From positions 1 to 7,053 of the forward strand of contig CAYLJO010000284.1 in NCBI GenBank assembly GCA_964383905.1: DNA of 7,053 nucleotides. The letters are read 5' to 3'. The notes beneath the pieces were generated by a model, which worked only from the letters and a program-made list of their open reading frames with translations, did not search any database and was not told where the DNA came from. A program made the position numbers and the translations under genes. Source of the DNA: CAYLJO01 sp964383905. GTDB taxonomy: Bacteria; Acidobacteriota; Blastocatellia; Pyrinomonadales; Pyrinomonadaceae. Position 1 is the first letter of the stretch; every line of letters starts with the position of its first letter. Below, in pieces: positions 5,649 through 7,053 of the stretch.

Positions 5649-5981
5649 ACGTGATCATGATCGTCGGCGACGAGTCATTCCAATATTCGCTTCAATCCAT
5701 CTGGACAGCCGCGCAGCTGAATCTGCCCATTCTGATCGTCGTTTTGCGCAACGAGGAATACTGCATTCTTAAATCGTTTGCGGTACTTGAAGACGCGCCC
5801 GGCGTCCCCGGCCTCGACCTCCGGTATTGACATCGTTTCTCTCGCAAAGGGCTACGGGTGCGATGCTGCACGGCTTGAAAATCTTGACGCCATTAAGAAG
5901 GCTGCAACAGAAGCTTGGGCCAAGTCGAAACCTACGGCGCTGGAAATCCCAATCTCGTCACAGCTTCCGCCCCTTATATGA
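5597..5981 (+). pseudogene. Benzoylformate-decarboxylase-like ThDP enzyme, C-terminal fragment with frameshift
   Basis: From about 5597 (clearly from 5651) one frame reads Val-Ile-Met-Ile-Val-Gly-Asp-Glu-Ser-Phe-Gln-Tyr-Ser-Leu-Gln-Ser-Ile-Trp, then Arg-Asn-Glu-Glu-Tyr-Cys-Ile-Leu-Lys-Ser-Phe and Pro-Gly-Val-Pro-Gly-Leu-Asp-Leu, reaching TGA about 5828. The frame then moves by +1 (about 5815-5822) and continues Gly-Ile-Asp-Ile-Val-Ser-Leu-Ala-Lys-Gly-Tyr-Gly-Cys to Leu-Glu-Ile-Pro-Ile-Ser, ending TGA 5979-5981. This is the ThDP-binding C-terminal domain of the benzoylformate decarboxylase/acetolactate synthase superfamily, which decarboxylates 2-keto acids. Loss of two bases in Leu-Asp-Leu-Pro-Gly explains the shift. 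The ThDP/Mg motif reads Gly-Asp-Glu instead of Gly-Asp-Gly; the Asn 26 residues after the Glu is kept. Roughly three quarters of the usual 520-550 residues are missing. It is non-functional. Confidence 0.82.
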
Positions 5982-6013
5982 GACGGCGCACCCTTAGCAA
6001 GGAGAAAATCGCG

Positions 6014-6100
6014 ATGGGCAATAACGAAGGAAACTCTGTAATACCTTTCCGGAAAACTGCGGACCATCAGAAGCGTTCGGCGGTAATTGATGCTCGATGA
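6014..6100 (+). CDS. Hypothetical 28-residue protein
   Basis: ATG 6014 is preceded by AAGGAG (5999-6004) at nine bases. The peptide contains Asn-Ser-Val-Ile-Pro-Phe-Arg-Lys, a string often seen near the N-terminus of small soluble proteins, and then a basic stretch (His-Gln-Lys-Arg). It has no signal peptide and no membrane segment. It begins 33 bases after the ThDP-enzyme remnant ends. It may be a real small gene, or the start of a gene whose remainder has been lost. I do not recognise a family. Confidence 0.4.
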   Translation: MGNNEGNSVIPFRKTADHQKRSAVIDAR

Positions 6101-6201
6101 TCAATGTAAAAACTTAAGGGCATCTCTCCACAATTCAACCAAGCGCAAAAATATTTTCCGAAACAAGGAACATTACCCAACCGACTCTCGTACTCTGCAT
6201 C

Positions 6202-6233
6202 ATGACTAATGACTATTTTGGGTTATTGGTCAT
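6202..6233. repeat. Inverted repeat ATGACTAAT / ATTGGTCAT
   Basis: Nine positions pair (one as G-U) across a 14-base spacer, in the AT-rich gap about 70 bases upstream of the secreted-protein gene at 6304. The left arm is also part of a short direct repeat, ATGACTA-ATGACTA. It could be an operator, for example for the neighbouring TetR-type regulator, or chance in AT-rich DNA. Nothing else recognisable lies in 6101-6303. Confidence 0.3.
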
Positions 6234-6303
6234 ATAGAGAAGGCACCGTTGGGCGTACGACGCATCCGTCCGAAATTTTATCAGTAAAGAGGGAGAACCG
6301 GTT

Positions 6304-6663
6304 ATGAATAAATTGAGCAAACGAATTACTCGAATCGGCATTGCCGCCTTATGCGCCGGAGTCATTATCAGCAGTCAAACTGCTTCCGCTCGAACAAAGT
6401 AAAAGACCGGCAGCAGCGCAGCGCGAGTCGAGCGCAAGGAGACCCCACCCGAGCGCCACTTAGTAGGTCAGGTGCTGAGCGTGGACAGAGGTGCGCGCAC
6501 AATGGCTGTACGGGAATTGGGCAGCGGCACCCTCTACACCGTTCATGTACCGGAAGGCGAGACGGTCAGGCTCAGCCATACATCTGTGACAAGCAATTCC
6601 CGCCGTCATGTTGCAATCGAGAAAATGCTCCAAGGCCTGATTGTTGACGTGAGCGTCGCGTAG
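6304..6663 (+). pseudogene. Small secreted protein with one in-frame TAA after the signal peptide
   Basis: ATG 6304 is preceded by AGGGAG (6289-6294) with nine bases between. Codons 1-29 encode a clear Sec signal peptide: Asn-Lys-Leu-Ser-Lys-Arg, a hydrophobic core, then Thr-Ala-Ser-Ala before Arg-Thr-Lys. Codon 33 is TAA (6400-6402). The same frame then continues without another stop for 86 codons to TAG 6661-6663. That part reads His-Leu-Val-Gly-Gln-Val-Leu-Ser-Val-Asp-Arg-Gly-Ala-Arg-Thr-Met-Ala-Val-Arg-Glu-Leu, Leu-Tyr-Thr-Val-His-Val-Pro-Glu-Gly-Glu-Thr-Val-Arg-Leu and Gly-Leu-Ile-Val-Asp-Val-Ser-Val. These are small beta-barrel, OB-like strands seen in secreted proteins of unknown role. 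One substitution (for example AAA or CAA to TAA) would restore a 119-residue precursor. It could be a recent pseudogene, a base-calling error, or readthrough. A GTG at 6472 could start only a fragment. Confidence 0.7.
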
Positions 6664-6696
6664 ATAATCTGGCGCAGGAGAGACGGGAAAGCATTT

Positions 6697-6718
6697 GCTT
6701 AGCGTCTTCGGACTAAGC
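6697..6718. terminator. Possible bidirectional hairpin with UUCG loop between convergent genes
   Basis: GCTTAG and CTAAGC pair around an inner TC-TTCG-GA (a C-UUCG-G tetraloop, with CG bulged on one side). The hairpin sits between the end of the plus-strand secreted-protein gene and the end of the minus-strand regulator, overlapping the last codons of the latter. No U tract follows on either strand, so terminator function is only a possibility. Confidence 0.3.
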
Positions 6719-7053
6719 CTTGGAGCAGCATATCGGCGATTCGCAGCGTCTGCGCCTCGATCTCGTCTCGTTCGCCGAGTTCGCGCGTCGTTAAGCTGAA
6801 GGGGAGCAGCGAGTTAGTAGCAAGCAGCAGAGTGTATGCGGATTCCGCCGCGCTCCTGAAGGCGAACACGCCGTGCCGCTTCCCCTCTTTCAGTACGCGA
6901 GAGAATTCAAGCGCCTCTCGCTCGAAATACTGCTGACGGCGGTCAAGCAATGGAGATCTGATCGCCGCCAGCACATCGCTCAAACTTTCGGTGTAATGCT
7001 GCACGCTGTCGAACCGGACGATCACGCGCGCCGCGAGCATCTCTCGAATCTTT
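6699..7053 (-). CDS. TetR-family transcriptional regulator, C-terminal part (5' end beyond the window)
   Basis: The frame is open from the right edge to TAA at 6699-6701, with 117 codons present. The Met at 7040 is internal, because coding continues to the edge (Lys-Ile-Arg-Glu before it). The sequence is all-helical in character: Arg-Phe-Asp-Ser-Val-Gln-His-Tyr, Arg-Ser-Pro-Leu-Leu-Asp-Arg-Arg-Gln-Gln-Tyr-Phe-Glu-Arg-Glu, Leu-Lys-Glu-Gly-Lys-Arg-His-Gly-Val-Phe, then Ala-Tyr-Thr-Leu-Leu-Leu-Ala-Thr-Asn-Ser-Leu-Leu-Pro-Phe. This matches the ligand-binding and dimerisation domain of TetR-type repressors, with the usual Gly-x-Phe element and a long hydrophobic helix. About 80-90 N-terminal residues carrying the helix-turn-helix lie outside the window, so the DNA target cannot be judged. 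It is convergent with the 6304 gene. Its ligand is unknown. Confidence 0.78.
   Translation of the reverse strand, partial: KIREMLAARVIVRFDSVQHYTESLSDVLAAIRSPLLDRRQQYFEREALEFSRVLKEGKRHGVFAFRSAAESAYTLLLATNSLLPFSLTTRELGERDEIEAQTLRIADMLLQGLVRRR

Overview
The window looks like chromosomal accessory DNA from a soil-type bacterium, most likely an Acidobacteriota (Blastocatellia-like) lineage. That placement is an inference. It rests on a DUF5916 outer-membrane-type fragment, several Sec-secreted proteins with predicted A/G-Q cleavage sites, an IS1182-type transposase remnant, and moderately GC-rich coding regions separated by more AT-rich gaps. I see no rRNA, tRNA or CRISPR.

Layout. Positions 1-598 (minus) hold the N-terminal 199 codons of a secreted beta-rich protein that runs off the left edge. 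Its leader (599-853) holds a 14-codon ORF behind a perfect Shine-Dalgarno and two adjacent hairpins. Positions 854-1702 (minus) are an internal fragment of a DUF5916 protein. It abuts 1750-1966 (plus), a slice of an IS1182-family transposase. Positions 2121-2341 are a short secreted-protein gene broken by a frameshift. Positions 2576-4597 hold the one large intact gene, a 673-residue secreted protein made almost entirely of about 19 ankyrin repeats behind a Thr-Pro linker.

Downstream, 4598-4981 holds a hairpin and a possible family-B DNA polymerase remnant. Then come the C-terminal half of a pirin (4982-5305), an apparently intact XapX-domain membrane protein (5382-5648), and the C-terminal ThDP-binding end of a benzoylformate-decarboxylase-like enzyme with a frameshift (5597-5981). 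A 28-codon ORF (6014-6100) follows. Positions 6304-6663 are a small secreted-protein gene with one in-frame TAA just after the signal peptide. Positions 6699-7053 (minus) are the C-terminal part of a TetR-type regulator whose HTH lies beyond the right edge.

Overall this is a gene graveyard around one conserved-looking gene. At least six of the recognisable coding regions are truncated, frameshifted or stop-interrupted, while the ankyrin gene keeps an open frame through about 2 kb of repeats. I found no coherent new multi-gene system. The parts most worth a second look are the secreted ankyrin solenoid, the single-stop secreted gene at 6304-6663 and the leader ORF at 670-714.
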